Below are positions 29,719 through 39,340 of a stretch of DNA of 64,000 nt, piece after piece. Source of the DNA: Cyanobacteria bacterium FACHB-63 (lineage in GTDB: Bacteria > Cyanobacteriota > Cyanobacteriia > Leptolyngbyales > Leptolyngbyaceae); NCBI GenBank assembly GCA_014695255.1, contig JACJNX010000089.1, forward strand, positions 62,001-126,000, in the 5' to 3' direction. The stretch's first letter is position 1. Each line of letters begins with the position of its first letter. The notes under the pieces are model-generated. The model was not told the origin of the DNA, did not search any database, and saw nothing but the letters and a program-made list of their open reading frames with translations. A program made the translations under genes and the position numbers.

Positions 29719-30647
29719 TTCGAGAGAGCCATATGAAAACCCCTGTTGCCCTGATTATCTTTAAGCGTCCGGATACTACGAAACGAGTGTTTGAAGCAAT
29801 TCGGCAAGCTAAACCAGAACAATTGTTGGTGATTGCAGATGGTGCTCGCGCCGATCGACCCGATGAAGCTGAAAAGTGTGCTGCGGCTCGTGCCGTGATT
29901 GATTCGATCGACTGGAAATGCGAGCTTTTGACGAATTACTCTGATCTCAATCTAGGGTGTAAACATCGGGTTGCCAGTGGACTTGATTGGGTGTTTGAAA
30001 CGGTTGAAGAAGCGATCATTCTAGAAGATGATTGTTTACCGCATCCGACGTTCTTTCCGTTTTGCGAAGAACTGCTTGATCGATATCGCGATGATAAGCG
30101 CATTATGTCGGTTTGTGGAGACAATGCGCGATTAGCCAGTCGCAGAACAGAGTATAGCTACTACTTTGCGAGATCGACTCCGATTTGGGGATGGGCAACT
30201 TGGAGACGAGCTTGGCAGTATTACGATGTGAATATGGAACTTTGGTCTACGATTAAAGCGGGAAACTGGTGTAAAGATATCTTGATTGATCCAAAGATTG
30301 CTAAGGCTTGGGAACACACATTTCAGTCTGTGCATGACAACTTAGTTGATACTTGGGACTATCAATGGACATTTGCTTGCTGGGTGCAAAATGGAGTTAG
30401 CGCGATCGCAAGTACCAACTTAATTTCTAACTGTGGTTTTGATGCGGACGCAACTCATACAAAGGAATTCAACCCGCGTCTAGCAAATCGACCGATCGCA
30501 GCAATGGAATTTCCTTTGAAGCATCCACCTTTTGTCATTCGCGATACGCGGGCAGAGCATTCTCACTTTACGCAAGAAGCACCGAGTTTAGCTTTCCGTG
30601 CCAGCAGAAAAGCTCAGAAAATGCTCAAACAATTAATCCATCAATAG
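29715..30647 (+). CDS. GT-A type glycosyltransferase (family 2-like)
   Basis: This 310-residue protein starts PVALIIFKRPDTTKRVFEAI, with VIADGARADRP and AIILEDDCLPHPTFFPFCEE; the EDD triad is the nucleotide-sugar/metal site of GT-A folds. PIWGWATWRRAWQYYD is a motif seen in bacterial proteins often annotated as hemolytic-protein HlpA-like or glycosyltransferase. It starts on an ATGA overlap with the methyltransferase gene; an internal ATG at 29733 is an alternative start. Donor and acceptor sugars are unknown. Confidence 0.75.
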   Translation: MIRESHMKTPVALIIFKRPDTTKRVFEAIRQAKPEQLLVIADGARADRPDEAEKCAAARAVIDSIDWKCELLTNYSDLNLGCKHRVASGLDWVFETVEEAIILEDDCLPHPTFFPFCEELLDRYRDDKRIMSVCGDNARLASRRTEYSYYFARSTPIWGWATWRRAWQYYDVNMELWSTIKAGNWCKDILIDPKIAKAWEHTFQSVHDNLVDTWDYQWTFACWVQNGVSAIASTNLISNCGFDADATHTKEFNPRLANRPIAAMEFPLKHPPFVIRDTRAEHSHFTQEAPSLAFRASRKAQKMLKQLIHQ

Positions 30648-30660
30648 AGGGTAATTCTAA

Positions 30661-30695
30661 TTTCAAAGTCTCCCACTCGTGGGGATTTAGGGGGC
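30661..30695 (+). repeat. Dispersed cyanobacterial palindromic repeat, copy 1
   Basis: TTTCAAAGTCTCCCACTCGT is followed by GGGGATTTAGGGGGC. The core CCCAC-TC-GTGGG can form a hairpin. Close relatives occur in reverse at 57763-57800 and again at 57837-57871. It matches a repeat pattern scattered through many cyanobacterial genomes. It lies in the 117-bp gap between two glycosyltransferase genes. Confidence 0.7.
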
Positions 30696-30764
30696 AAGAA
30701 GTCGTCCTATCGAAGCAAAAACCTCATTGAACGAACATTAGCCTAGTCATCCTTCAACCAAGAT

Positions 30765-32018
30765 ATGGAAGTTCTTCATTTAAGTTCCTCAGACGTTGCA
30801 GGAGGAGCAGCTCGTGCTACTTATCGATTACATCGCGGGTTGCGGCAGGCGGGATATCGATCGCAGATGTTAGTGCAAGCGAAAAGCTCTCGTGATTCTT
30901 CTGTGCTAGTTGAAAGAAAGCTCTTAGGAAGGTTCAATGAAAAACTTCTAATCAGTGAAAGACTCGATGACTTACCTGTACGATCGCGCAGCCATTCAAG
31001 ATTTTCGACGCAGTGGGTTCCGAATCGGATTGTCTCTCAGGTCGCTCAACTCGAACCGAGTGTGATTCATCTGCACTGGATTTTTAAGGGATTTCTGAAC
31101 ATTGAAAACTTAGCACAATTTAAGCAGCCTTTAGTGTGGACACTGCACGATATGGCTGGATTCACAGGTGGATGTCACTATGCGGAACAGTGCGATCGCT
31201 ACACAAAAGCTTGCGGGGCTTGTCCTCAATTGCAAAGCTCACAGGAGCAAGACTTATCTCGCTGGATCTGGAATCGAAAAGCAAAAGCTTGGCGCGACCT
31301 TAATCTTGTGGTCGTGACTCCAAGCCAGTGGTTAGCCGACTGCGCTAGCCAGAGTTCTGTATTTCGTCACACTCCAGTTAGGGTAATTCCGAACGGATTG
31401 GATCTGCAAATTTACAAACCGTTCGATCGACAGGCCGCTCGCGATCGACTCAATCTTCCTCAAGACAAATTATTGGTGTTATTCGGAGCGCTCGATCCAA
31501 CGAGTGATACTCGCAAAGGTTGGCATCTACTTCAGTCTGCTCTGCAAAAACTGAGGACAACCGAGTGGAAAGACAAAATTGAACTGGTGATTTTTGGAGT
31601 TTCACAGCCAGAAGAGTTAGTTGACGTGGGCTTTAAGGTGCATTATTTGGGACATTTCAACGATGATGTTTCACTTGCGATCGCCTATGCTGCGGCAGGG
31701 GTGATGGTTGTCCCCTCCGTGCAAGAGGCGTTTGGGCAAACTGCATCCGAATCTCTAGCCTGTGGAACGCCTGTTGTTGCCTTCGACGCAACTGGCTTGA
31801 AAGACATCGTTGATCATCAAGTTAATGGCTTTCTTGCAACAGCTTACCAACCCGAGAGCTTAGTTCAGGGAATCATTTGGGTTTTAGAAGATTTAGAGCG
31901 TCATCAATTTCTGAGTCAAAATGCACGAAAAAAGGCGGAAACATCTTTTTGCTTAAGTCTGCAAGCTCAGCAGCACGTTGAACTTTACTCGGAGCTAGTC
32001 GAGAAAACTGTGATTTAA
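30765..32018 (+). CDS. Glycosyltransferase family 4
   Basis: This 417-residue GT-B enzyme has an N-terminal half with SSSDVAGGAARATYRLHRGL and the metal-ligand-like GGCHYAEQCDRYTKACGACP. Its C-terminal Rossmann domain has ALDPTSDTRKGWHLL and the E-x7-E signature EAFGQTASESLACGTPVVAF. It is a retaining transferase that likely acts on the lipid-linked repeat unit in the cytoplasm. The gap upstream contains a dispersed repeat, so a new transcription start here is possible. Confidence 0.9.
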   Translation: MEVLHLSSSDVAGGAARATYRLHRGLRQAGYRSQMLVQAKSSRDSSVLVERKLLGRFNEKLLISERLDDLPVRSRSHSRFSTQWVPNRIVSQVAQLEPSVIHLHWIFKGFLNIENLAQFKQPLVWTLHDMAGFTGGCHYAEQCDRYTKACGACPQLQSSQEQDLSRWIWNRKAKAWRDLNLVVVTPSQWLADCASQSSVFRHTPVRVIPNGLDLQIYKPFDRQAARDRLNLPQDKLLVLFGALDPTSDTRKGWHLLQSALQKLRTTEWKDKIELVIFGVSQPEELVDVGFKVHYLGHFNDDVSLAIAYAAAGVMVVPSVQEAFGQTASESLACGTPVVAFDATGLKDIVDHQVNGFLATAYQPESLVQGIIWVLEDLERHQFLSQNARKKAETSFCLSLQAQQHVELYSELVEKTVI

Positions 32019-32190
32019 GGGATTTATAAGCTCAGGGGGCTGACAAACTGCATTGAGAAACGATGATCGAGAAAAACCTTCTAGCGACATTTTCAGTTGT
32101 TTGGAAGAGCGAACCGATGAAAAGCCGCTGATTTCAATCTTTAAGAACCAATTGGGGAATTAATAGCTAAAGCAATTGAAAGGTTGAACT

Positions 32191-33453
32191 ATGACTGCTG
32201 AGAAACTGAGAATATTGCTCTCTGCATTTGTCTGTCATCCGGACAAGGGATCAGAAGAAGGCGTAGGTTGGAATTGGCTCAAGGAGATTGCAAAAGAGCA
32301 TGAAGTTTATGTGCTCATCTCTGACTTTCTCGGACAAGAAGAACCTGTAAGAGCAGCAGTCGATCGACTTCCTTACCGGGACAACATTCACCTCATTTTT
32401 ATTCCAATGCCACGGGGGTCTAGGCTCATGATGGCTCTTTTTCCACGGTTTGAATTTTACAATCTATGCGTTGAATGGCAAAAACAAGCTTTCATCGAAG
32501 CACAAGAACTGCTTGAAGCCGTGACGATCGACCTTGTTCATCACGTCACCTATGGTTCGTGGACAATTCCGAGTTATTTATCTCGGCTTCCTAAACCCTT
32601 TATCTTAGGGCCGGTCACTGGGAGTCAAAGTGTTCCTCTCGTTGGCTATTCGTTCTTGCCAGCTAAAGGAATTGCCCAAGAAATGATCAGAATGGCTTAT
32701 TTTATTTGGACAAGATTAACATCTGTTGCAGCCAGAGAGACAGTCAGGAAAGCTGAACTTGTGCTGTGTGGTAATCTAGAAACACTGAGCGAAATCCGCA
32801 CGATGCGGGCTTCTGAGGCGACTTTCTTGATGTCAGATTCAGGAATCCCTAAGCTGCCTGAGTGCTTGGCCAGAACTGAAAAACGTGAATCTACTGAAAT
32901 TTGCTTACTTTGGGCAGGTTTGATTGAGCCACGCAAGAATTTTGGACTTCTTTTACAGGCATTACAACACCTACCAAGCAATATTTCTTGGAGATTGCGG
33001 GTGGTGGGCAGCGGAGTGCTTCTGCCTTATTGGAAAAAGAAGGTTATTCAGGCGGGATTACAGTCAAAAATTGAGTTTTTAGGACAAGTTCCCTATCGGG
33101 AAATGAGCAACTATTACCAGCAAGCAGATATCTTTGTGTTTCCAAGCTTGCGTGAAGGTTCACCCAATGTGATTCTCGAAGCAATGGCTTATAAGTTACC
33201 TGTGATTGGTTTGAAACTGAATGGTACTGCAACTGTCTTATCTGAGGGTTGCGGCATCTTAGTGGATGTAGGAACTAAGCAGCAAATTATTCATGATTTC
33301 GCCAGTGCAATAACCAGTCTTGCCGCATCTCCAGAACTCCGTAAAAAGATTGGCGAGAAGGGTTACGAACAGATCAAGTCTCTCTACACGTGGGAGCAAC
33401 GCGGGAAAAAAATGTCTTGCCTCTATCAATCCGCCTTGAATACAGCTTCCTAG
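32191..33453 (+). CDS. Glycosyltransferase family 4
   Basis: This 420-residue GT-B protein has a N-terminal VCHPDKGSEEGVGWNWLKEI, a glycine-rich acceptor-domain loop. The donor-domain motif LREGSPNVILEAMAYKLPVI contains the E-x7-E pair. LLWAGLIEPRKNFGLLLQAL is the usual entry to the C-terminal domain. GAAAGG about 8 nt before ATG 32191 is a good ribosome site. A 172-bp gap precedes it, without a recognisable feature. Confidence 0.9.
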   Translation: MTAEKLRILLSAFVCHPDKGSEEGVGWNWLKEIAKEHEVYVLISDFLGQEEPVRAAVDRLPYRDNIHLIFIPMPRGSRLMMALFPRFEFYNLCVEWQKQAFIEAQELLEAVTIDLVHHVTYGSWTIPSYLSRLPKPFILGPVTGSQSVPLVGYSFLPAKGIAQEMIRMAYFIWTRLTSVAARETVRKAELVLCGNLETLSEIRTMRASEATFLMSDSGIPKLPECLARTEKRESTEICLLWAGLIEPRKNFGLLLQALQHLPSNISWRLRVVGSGVLLPYWKKKVIQAGLQSKIEFLGQVPYREMSNYYQQADIFVFPSLREGSPNVILEAMAYKLPVIGLKLNGTATVLSEGCGILVDVGTKQQIIHDFASAITSLAASPELRKKIGEKGYEQIKSLYTWEQRGKKMSCLYQSALNTAS

Positions 33454-33496
33454 CTGATTTTTTGCTCGTTAAAACTTCAGTAATTAGACGCGATCC

Positions 33497-34660
33497 ATGA
33501 AAATTTTGAACTTGACCACCGCAATTCCTAGCAGATTCGGAACTGGAGCAGATATCGCCTCTCAGCATTTCATTAATGCGATGAAAGCGCTGGGTCATTC
33601 GGTGTCGATCGTGGGCTATCGTCGTTGGGGCGATCCTCATTCCTACAGCAAAGAGACGATCGAGGTTGGTGAACGCCACATTGAGACATCATCTGCTGGA
33701 ATCCATTCACTACTTTGGGCAGCGATCGCCTTGTTTCGTCAGTTGCCTTATAGCTCAGCAAAATATTACTCAGATCGCTATGTGCAGACGGTGCGATCGT
33801 TGTTGTCTCAACAGCATTATGATGTGATTGTACTGGAACATTCGTCTCAACTTTGCTGGTTAAAACCTGCGCTTGTCGAGCATAGTAAGATTGCTGTTTT
33901 AGCCCACAATGTAGAACATGAAATCTATCAACAACGCCTCAAAGTCAGTCCAGATCACCTGAAAAAACGGGTTTATCAGCGAGAAGCGCAGTTAGTCAAG
34001 CAAATAGAAGCGAACCTTGCTGTGACCAGCGAAGCAGTCTGGACTTTGAGTCCGCATGATGCAAGCTACTTTAGACAGTTCAATAAAACGGATTCAGTGA
34101 AAGTATTTGAACTTCCCGTCAATGTTTTTCCAGTGAATCCGACTCATCGCAAAACTTACGATATTGGCATGATTGGCAGTTGGATCTGGAAACCCAATGC
34201 AGATGGATTATGCTATTTCTTTGATCAAGTTTATCCGCATCTCCCGGCGCATGTAACGATTCGAGTTGCGGGTCGAGGGGCAGAATGGTTAAAGGGCCAA
34301 TATCACAACGTTGAGTATTTAGGATTTGTAGAAGATGCTCAAGCATTTCTAGCGGAAGCAAGGGCGATCGCGGTTCCTTCTATCTGCGGCGGCGGCGTGC
34401 AGCTTAAAACCTTAGAAGCGATCGGACTCGCTCTGCCTGTTGTGGCAACTCCTTTTGCCCTACGTGGATTAACAACGCTACCAGCAACGGTTTACCCTGC
34501 CGAACATCCAGAGCAGTTTGCTCAAGCTATCCAAACTGCGATCGCTCGATCAATAACGGTTGACGACCTCGATTCGGTCAAAACTTGGGTTCAAAGTCGG
34601 TACAACCAATTTCTGCACAGCGTAGATACCGCCTTGTCCCTGCTTACTCATGAGGCTTAA
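33497..34660 (+). CDS. Glycosyltransferase family 4
   Basis: This 387-residue GT-B enzyme begins MKILNLTTAIPSRFGTGADI and has a mid-protein VLAHNVEHEIYQQRLK, a common 'HNVE' motif of cyanobacterial sugar transferases. The C-terminal half has IGMIGSWIWKPNADGLCYFF, and CGGGVQLKTLEAIGLALPVV in place of a strict E-x7-E. It is likely one of the serial transferases that extend the repeat unit; the donor is unknown. Confidence 0.88.
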   Translation: MKILNLTTAIPSRFGTGADIASQHFINAMKALGHSVSIVGYRRWGDPHSYSKETIEVGERHIETSSAGIHSLLWAAIALFRQLPYSSAKYYSDRYVQTVRSLLSQQHYDVIVLEHSSQLCWLKPALVEHSKIAVLAHNVEHEIYQQRLKVSPDHLKKRVYQREAQLVKQIEANLAVTSEAVWTLSPHDASYFRQFNKTDSVKVFELPVNVFPVNPTHRKTYDIGMIGSWIWKPNADGLCYFFDQVYPHLPAHVTIRVAGRGAEWLKGQYHNVEYLGFVEDAQAFLAEARAIAVPSICGGGVQLKTLEAIGLALPVVATPFALRGLTTLPATVYPAEHPEQFAQAIQTAIARSITVDDLDSVKTWVQSRYNQFLHSVDTALSLLTHEA

Positions 34661-34666
34661 ACAACG

Positions 34667-35566
34667 ATGAAGCAAACAACGATCGCGATTCTCCTGACCT
34701 GCTACAATCGCCGCGAAAAAACGCTGCGGTGCTTGCAGGCTTTATCTGAGCAAAACCTTCCACCGGAAATCGAGGTAAAGCCTTATCTGATTGATGATGG
34801 CAGCACCGATGGAACAGCAGAAGCAGTACGAAAGAACTATCCAACTGTTCAAGTGCGTCAAGGAACCGGAAGCTTATTCTGGAATGGAGGAACGCGGCTT
34901 GCCTTTGAAACGGCGCAGGCAGACCATCCCGACTATTACTGCTTGTTAAATGACGATACAATGCTCTATCCTCATGCTCTAAAGGCTTTGCTAGAGGTAG
35001 CAGATCAGCTTGCGGCACAAGGAGAACAGAAAGCGATCGTTGTTGCCTCTACCCTTGATCCTGACACCAATCAACCCAGCTATGGTGGAGTTATTCAAAC
35101 TTACTTTTGGCATCCGCTTAAGTTTCACCAACTTAATCCCGATCCAGAACAACCCCGTCGTTGTGACACCTTTCACGGCAATTGCGTTTTGATCCCCAAT
35201 ACGGTTGCAGCCTTAGTCGGAAACTTTAACCCAGTCTACACACACAATCTCGCAGATCATGATTATGGTCTAAGAGCGCGCCGTCGAGGTTGTTCGATCT
35301 GGATTGCACCCGGTTACTTAGGAACCTGTTCTGCAAATCCCCATCGAAGTCGAATGGTTAAGAGCGATTTAGCTGGGGTGCAGTTAGAGCGAGTGAACCG
35401 ACCCAAGGGATTTGCGCTAGAAGATGTGACGCTGCATTCTTTTGAAGAGTGGAAAGCATTTTGCCGCGAAAACGGTGGGATGCTCTGGCTTTTCTATTGG
35501 TTGTTGCCTTACCGCAGATTGCTTTGGTTGATGTTGATACAGCGGATGTCTTTTAGCGTTCGTTAG
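34667..35566 (+). CDS. Glycosyltransferase family 2
   Basis: This 299-residue GT-A enzyme has TIAILLTCYNRREKTLRCLQ, IDDGSTDGTAEAV (UDP-binding DD), GSLFWNGGTRLAFE and LLNDDTMLYP (DDx metal motif). A later HNLADHDYGLRARRRGCSIW contains the ED/D-type catalytic region seen in rhamnosyltransferase-like enzymes. It starts 6 bp after the previous gene. Inverting transfer of a deoxyhexose or hexose is likely; the sugar is not known. Confidence 0.9.
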   Translation: MKQTTIAILLTCYNRREKTLRCLQALSEQNLPPEIEVKPYLIDDGSTDGTAEAVRKNYPTVQVRQGTGSLFWNGGTRLAFETAQADHPDYYCLLNDDTMLYPHALKALLEVADQLAAQGEQKAIVVASTLDPDTNQPSYGGVIQTYFWHPLKFHQLNPDPEQPRRCDTFHGNCVLIPNTVAALVGNFNPVYTHNLADHDYGLRARRRGCSIWIAPGYLGTCSANPHRSRMVKSDLAGVQLERVNRPKGFALEDVTLHSFEEWKAFCRENGGMLWLFYWLLPYRRLLWLMLIQRMSFSVR

Positions 35567-35601
35567 TTGCTGCGAAATTTCCCTAGCTACTTAATCTAAT
35601 C

Positions 35602-36717
35602 GTGAGAACCTTGTCCAACATTCCCAAACTCTTGCCTAAGCTGAGAAGAAAACTTTCTGAGGGGCTATTCGGCTGGTTTTTTTCGCTATTGTATGCACCA
35701 AACAGAGTTGTATCAGTAGATGAGAGTGATCAGGTTGAAGTAAAAACTGTTTATCCAGATACCGTAGAAAGCGGTTACAGCATTTATCGCATTCATCAAG
35801 GCAAGCTGTTTACCGATCGTCGCGACTGCATTGCGGTATCGTGCGATCGACTCCTAGTTCCGGGTGCATCCTGGCAATGGAAAGACGGCATCATCTTGCC
35901 GCCTGAGCAAAATCCTGTGTTAAGCAAAGGAACACCGCGATCGATCAGTCGCTTTCGCAAAAGTGTACTCTCACTGTTAACGGGTGGCTCCGGTAATTAC
36001 AACTATTATCATTGGCTCTATGACGTTCTTCCACGAATTAAGCTTTGCGAATCTGTAGTAGATATCGATGAGGTAGACCATCTTTTAGTTCCAGATCTCT
36101 GCTACCGTTTTCAATCTGAAACGCTAAATCTGCTAAGCCTCAAAAATAGCTTGATTTCTAGTGCTAAAGTTCAACATCTTTGTGCTGAGCAGCTTATCGT
36201 TACTGATCATCCCAATCCAGACTTCGCCAATCCGCCCCGGTGGATCATTAATTGGCTCAGAGAAACATTTTTACCAAAAGCAAACTTAGACCTAAAATTT
36301 AATCAGCGTGTTTACATTGAGCGCGGAGACTCTGTGAATGGACGACGCTTACTCAATGAACATCAGGTATTTGCATTTCTGGAGCAGCAAGGATTTTCAC
36401 GCTATCGTTTATCAGACTTATCTGTTCTGGAACAGATTTGCTTATTTCATCAGGCTGAGATCATTGTCGGTGTACATGGTGCGGGGTTTACCAACTTAAC
36501 TTTTTGTCGATCGAACACAAAAGTAATTGAGCTTTTCAGCCAAGAGTACACTCCAATAGTATACGAACAGATCGCAAAGCATAATCATCTCGTTTATACA
36601 TCATTAATTACCGACGACATAGAAGCAAGTGAATCTCCACTCACGGCTAACTTCTCTATATCTTTAGCATCACTTCGGGAACACTTACAACGAGTGATGT
36701 GCGAGTTAAGGAGCTAA
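35602..36717 (+). CDS. Glycosyltransferase family 61 (DUF563)
   Basis: This gives 371 residues read from GTG 35602; there is no strong ribosome site, so the start is uncertain. The diagnostic C-terminal motif is VGVHGAGFTNLTFCRSNTKV with IELFSQEY following. GNYNYYHWLYDVLPRI, near residue 135, is the other family hallmark. GT61 enzymes are inverting transferases of pentoses or GlcNAc in eukaryotes and appear in bacterial exopolysaccharide loci with unknown donors. Confidence 0.85.
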   Translation: MRTLSNIPKLLPKLRRKLSEGLFGWFFSLLYAPNRVVSVDESDQVEVKTVYPDTVESGYSIYRIHQGKLFTDRRDCIAVSCDRLLVPGASWQWKDGIILPPEQNPVLSKGTPRSISRFRKSVLSLLTGGSGNYNYYHWLYDVLPRIKLCESVVDIDEVDHLLVPDLCYRFQSETLNLLSLKNSLISSAKVQHLCAEQLIVTDHPNPDFANPPRWIINWLRETFLPKANLDLKFNQRVYIERGDSVNGRRLLNEHQVFAFLEQQGFSRYRLSDLSVLEQICLFHQAEIIVGVHGAGFTNLTFCRSNTKVIELFSQEYTPIVYEQIAKHNHLVYTSLITDDIEASESPLTANFSISLASLREHLQRVMCELRS

Positions 36718-36723
36718 GCAACG

Positions 36724-37710
36724 ATGCCTTATCAATTCTATGGACTTCTGCATTTCGCAGAAAATGAGACCAGTGCAGTAAACTGTGCTGTGACTTCCTT
36801 TAATGAACAAATCCTGATTTATCTCAGAAATGCAATCAGTTTGTCTCGATCGCTTAGAAGTAGAGGAATTAGCTTTATTGTTCTGACGAATCAGAAGCAG
36901 GAGATTGAGCGGCTATTAGAGCAAATTGGACAGCCAGGAATTCTGGAAATTCAAGAACTGTGCTTCAATATGCAGCTTCCACATGGTTTGAGTTTTTTCT
37001 CATCCCACTTCAAGTTAGAGGTTTATCAATATCTCGCTTCTCTTGATCCACAGTCCTATTCCTTACTGATTGATTTAGATGTCATCGCAGTCAATCCGTT
37101 GCCGCGCTGCTTTGATTACATTGTTGAACATCAAGTTCCGCTTTACTATGACATCTCGGATCAAATGATCCCCGCTTATAGTCACGATCGACTCCTCACC
37201 GATATTCAAAAGCTCATGCCAAATCCGAGTGAAGGCAGATGGTGTGGGGGTGAGTTCATCGCAGGAAGTCCCGATTTTTTCAGCACCTTATCTACTGAAG
37301 TTCAGAAAATTCTAGATACATACATCAGTCAGATCGATGTCCTTTATCATCAGGGCGATGAATTAGTGACTTCTGTTGCTTTAGAGAAGATGCGGCAGCA
37401 GGGTTATGTGATGGCAGATGCAGGAACGCTGGGCATTGTTTGGAGATACTGGAGTACGCCTCCACTTCATCCTCAGAAAAATCTTGACTACATGAAAAGC
37501 TGTTTTTTGCTGCATCTGCCCACAGATAAGAAGTTTCTAGCAGAGTTAGATGAAGAAGCGGCAAGCAATCAAGCAGCTTTTCTCAAAACCTACACAACCT
37601 ACCATTGGCAAAAACGGAAGCGGTTGAGCAGGCAGAAAAAGCTGTCTGGAGTGAAGGGATTTGTCAAACAGTATTTGCGGCCTTTAAGAAGCAATTCGGC
37701 AGCAATTTAA
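36724..37710 (+). CDS. Probable GT-A type glycosyltransferase
   Basis: In this 328-residue protein the stretch SLLIDLDVIAVNPLPRCFDY has a D-x-D-type motif with the spacing seen in GT8-like enzymes, and RWCGGEFIAGSPDFFSTLS is a further plausible substrate loop. The C-terminus is rich in Lys and Arg (KRKRLSRQKKL), perhaps a membrane-surface contact. I do not recognise the exact family. AAGGAG at 36709-36714 supports the ATG, and it follows the GT61 gene by 6 bp, so it belongs to the operon. Confidence 0.65.
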   Translation: MPYQFYGLLHFAENETSAVNCAVTSFNEQILIYLRNAISLSRSLRSRGISFIVLTNQKQEIERLLEQIGQPGILEIQELCFNMQLPHGLSFFSSHFKLEVYQYLASLDPQSYSLLIDLDVIAVNPLPRCFDYIVEHQVPLYYDISDQMIPAYSHDRLLTDIQKLMPNPSEGRWCGGEFIAGSPDFFSTLSTEVQKILDTYISQIDVLYHQGDELVTSVALEKMRQQGYVMADAGTLGIVWRYWSTPPLHPQKNLDYMKSCFLLHLPTDKKFLAELDEEAASNQAAFLKTYTTYHWQKRKRLSRQKKLSGVKGFVKQYLRPLRSNSAAI

Positions 37711-37824
37711 CCCTCTCAATCTGAGTTGTAGCCTTCATTTTTGATGGTTTACGGCTGCGATCGGGCTTACTGTTCAATAGGCTCTTACTCCGTGCCTCTT
37801 ATTGACAGCAAGGCGAAACTTGAG

Positions 37825-39288
37825 ATGAAACTTATGTCTTTTACTCGGTTCTATCAATTCTGCTCTGTGGCAGGCTTGGTTCTACTGGCAGGCAACCTTG
37901 ACGCGAGATTCGTCTACAGTGCCGACCCTCCTGTTGCGACTCCTTCCATTGCTGCTGCGATCGATGAATCCTACACTTTAGGAGCCGGGGACTTAGTACA
38001 ACTTGATATCTTTGATGCTCCTGAATACAGCGGTCAAAACGCTCGCTATCAAGTTCTAATTGATGGAAGCTTCAATCTTCCTCTTGTTGGCAGCGTTCCC
38101 GTTAAAGGATTGACCCTGAATCAAGCAGGTAAACAAATCACTCAGAAATACTTGCGCTTCTTTCGTCGCCCCTTGACAACTGTTACCCTGATTACCCCCC
38201 GCCCGCTTAGCATTACCCTCACCGGAGAAGTCAATCGCCCCGGTTCTTACCCGATTCCCCTTACGCCTGCGACTCCTACTGCTACGCTTTCTTTTCCGAC
38301 CTTAACCAGTGTGCTCAAACTTGCAGGCGGCATTACTCAAGCAGCAGATGTCAAAAATATTCAGATTCAAAGAATCAGCGGCAACAATCGCCAAACTCTG
38401 ACCGCGAATTTAGGGAAGTTTTTGCAATCGGGCGATCGTACTCAGGACGTAACCCTCCGAGATGGAGATTCAATTGTGATCCCAACAGCCGCCAAAATTG
38501 ATCTGACTGAATCCGCACAACTTGCTAATTCAACCTTCGCAGCCGATCGCGAACCGATTACGATCGCCGTAGTTGGCGAAGTGTTTCGACCGGGCGCTTA
38601 CGTCGTAGCTGGGAATATCCGCACTGGGGCTGCAGGCGTTCCCGGTGCTACGAATCAAGCGACGATCGAGCCATTTCCGACCGTGACTCGCGCCATTCAG
38701 AGTGCAGGCGGCATCAAACCCCAAGCGGATATTCGTCGCATCCAAATCCGCCGCTTAGCCCGTAACGGAACAGAGCAGACCTTTGAGATTAACTTGCTGA
38801 AGTTACTAAAAGAGGGAGATCTGCGCCAAGATGCCATCTTGCAAGCAGGAGACACGATCGCGATTCCAACTGCAACCCAACTGACTCCTGCTGAGGCGGC
38901 TGAGATTGCAAGTTCTAGCTTTTCACCAGATACGATTCGCGTCAATGTAGTGGGTGAAGTAAAGCAGCCTGGAACCGTGCAAATTCCACCCAACACTTCG
39001 CTGAATCAAGCATTGCTGGCGGCTGGCGGTTTCGATCAACGCCGCGCTAACACAAGAGCAATCGATTTGATTCGATTGAATGCTGATGGAACGATCGCAC
39101 GACGGGAAATCGCGATCGACTTATCCCAGGGAATTAACGATCGCACCAATCCCGCGATGCAGAACAACGATATTATCGTCGTCGGTCGATCGGGAATGAC
39201 CAGAATCGGAGACGGGATTAATTCAGTGTTAGCCCCAGTCGGCAATGTTTTCTCAGTCTTCAACATTCTGAAGCTTTTTGGGCTGTGA
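37825..39288 (+). CDS. Wza-like polysaccharide export protein (SLBB domains)
   Basis: I prefer ATG 37825 (MKLMSFTRFYQFCSVAGLVL), which puts the signal peptide at the N-terminus and gives 487 residues; the frame is open back to 37741. After the leader comes the Poly_export domain (YTLGAGDLVQLDIFDAPEYS), followed by three SLBB-type modules (for example ITLTGEVNRPGSYPIPL, IAVVGEVFRPGAYVV and VNVVGEVKQPGTVQIPPNTS). Such proteins form the periplasm-to-surface conduit for exopolysaccharide. No clear lipobox Cys is seen, unlike E. coli Wza. Confidence 0.9.
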   Translation: MKLMSFTRFYQFCSVAGLVLLAGNLDARFVYSADPPVATPSIAAAIDESYTLGAGDLVQLDIFDAPEYSGQNARYQVLIDGSFNLPLVGSVPVKGLTLNQAGKQITQKYLRFFRRPLTTVTLITPRPLSITLTGEVNRPGSYPIPLTPATPTATLSFPTLTSVLKLAGGITQAADVKNIQIQRISGNNRQTLTANLGKFLQSGDRTQDVTLRDGDSIVIPTAAKIDLTESAQLANSTFAADREPITIAVVGEVFRPGAYVVAGNIRTGAAGVPGATNQATIEPFPTVTRAIQSAGGIKPQADIRRIQIRRLARNGTEQTFEINLLKLLKEGDLRQDAILQAGDTIAIPTATQLTPAEAAEIASSSFSPDTIRVNVVGEVKQPGTVQIPPNTSLNQALLAAGGFDQRRANTRAIDLIRLNADGTIARREIAIDLSQGINDRTNPAMQNNDIIVVGRSGMTRIGDGINSVLAPVGNVFSVFNILKLFGL

Positions 39289-39340
39289 TTGAGGGGCGCA
39301 TCTCGTCAACTATGTATGGGTAATTGAGTCAAAAACCGAG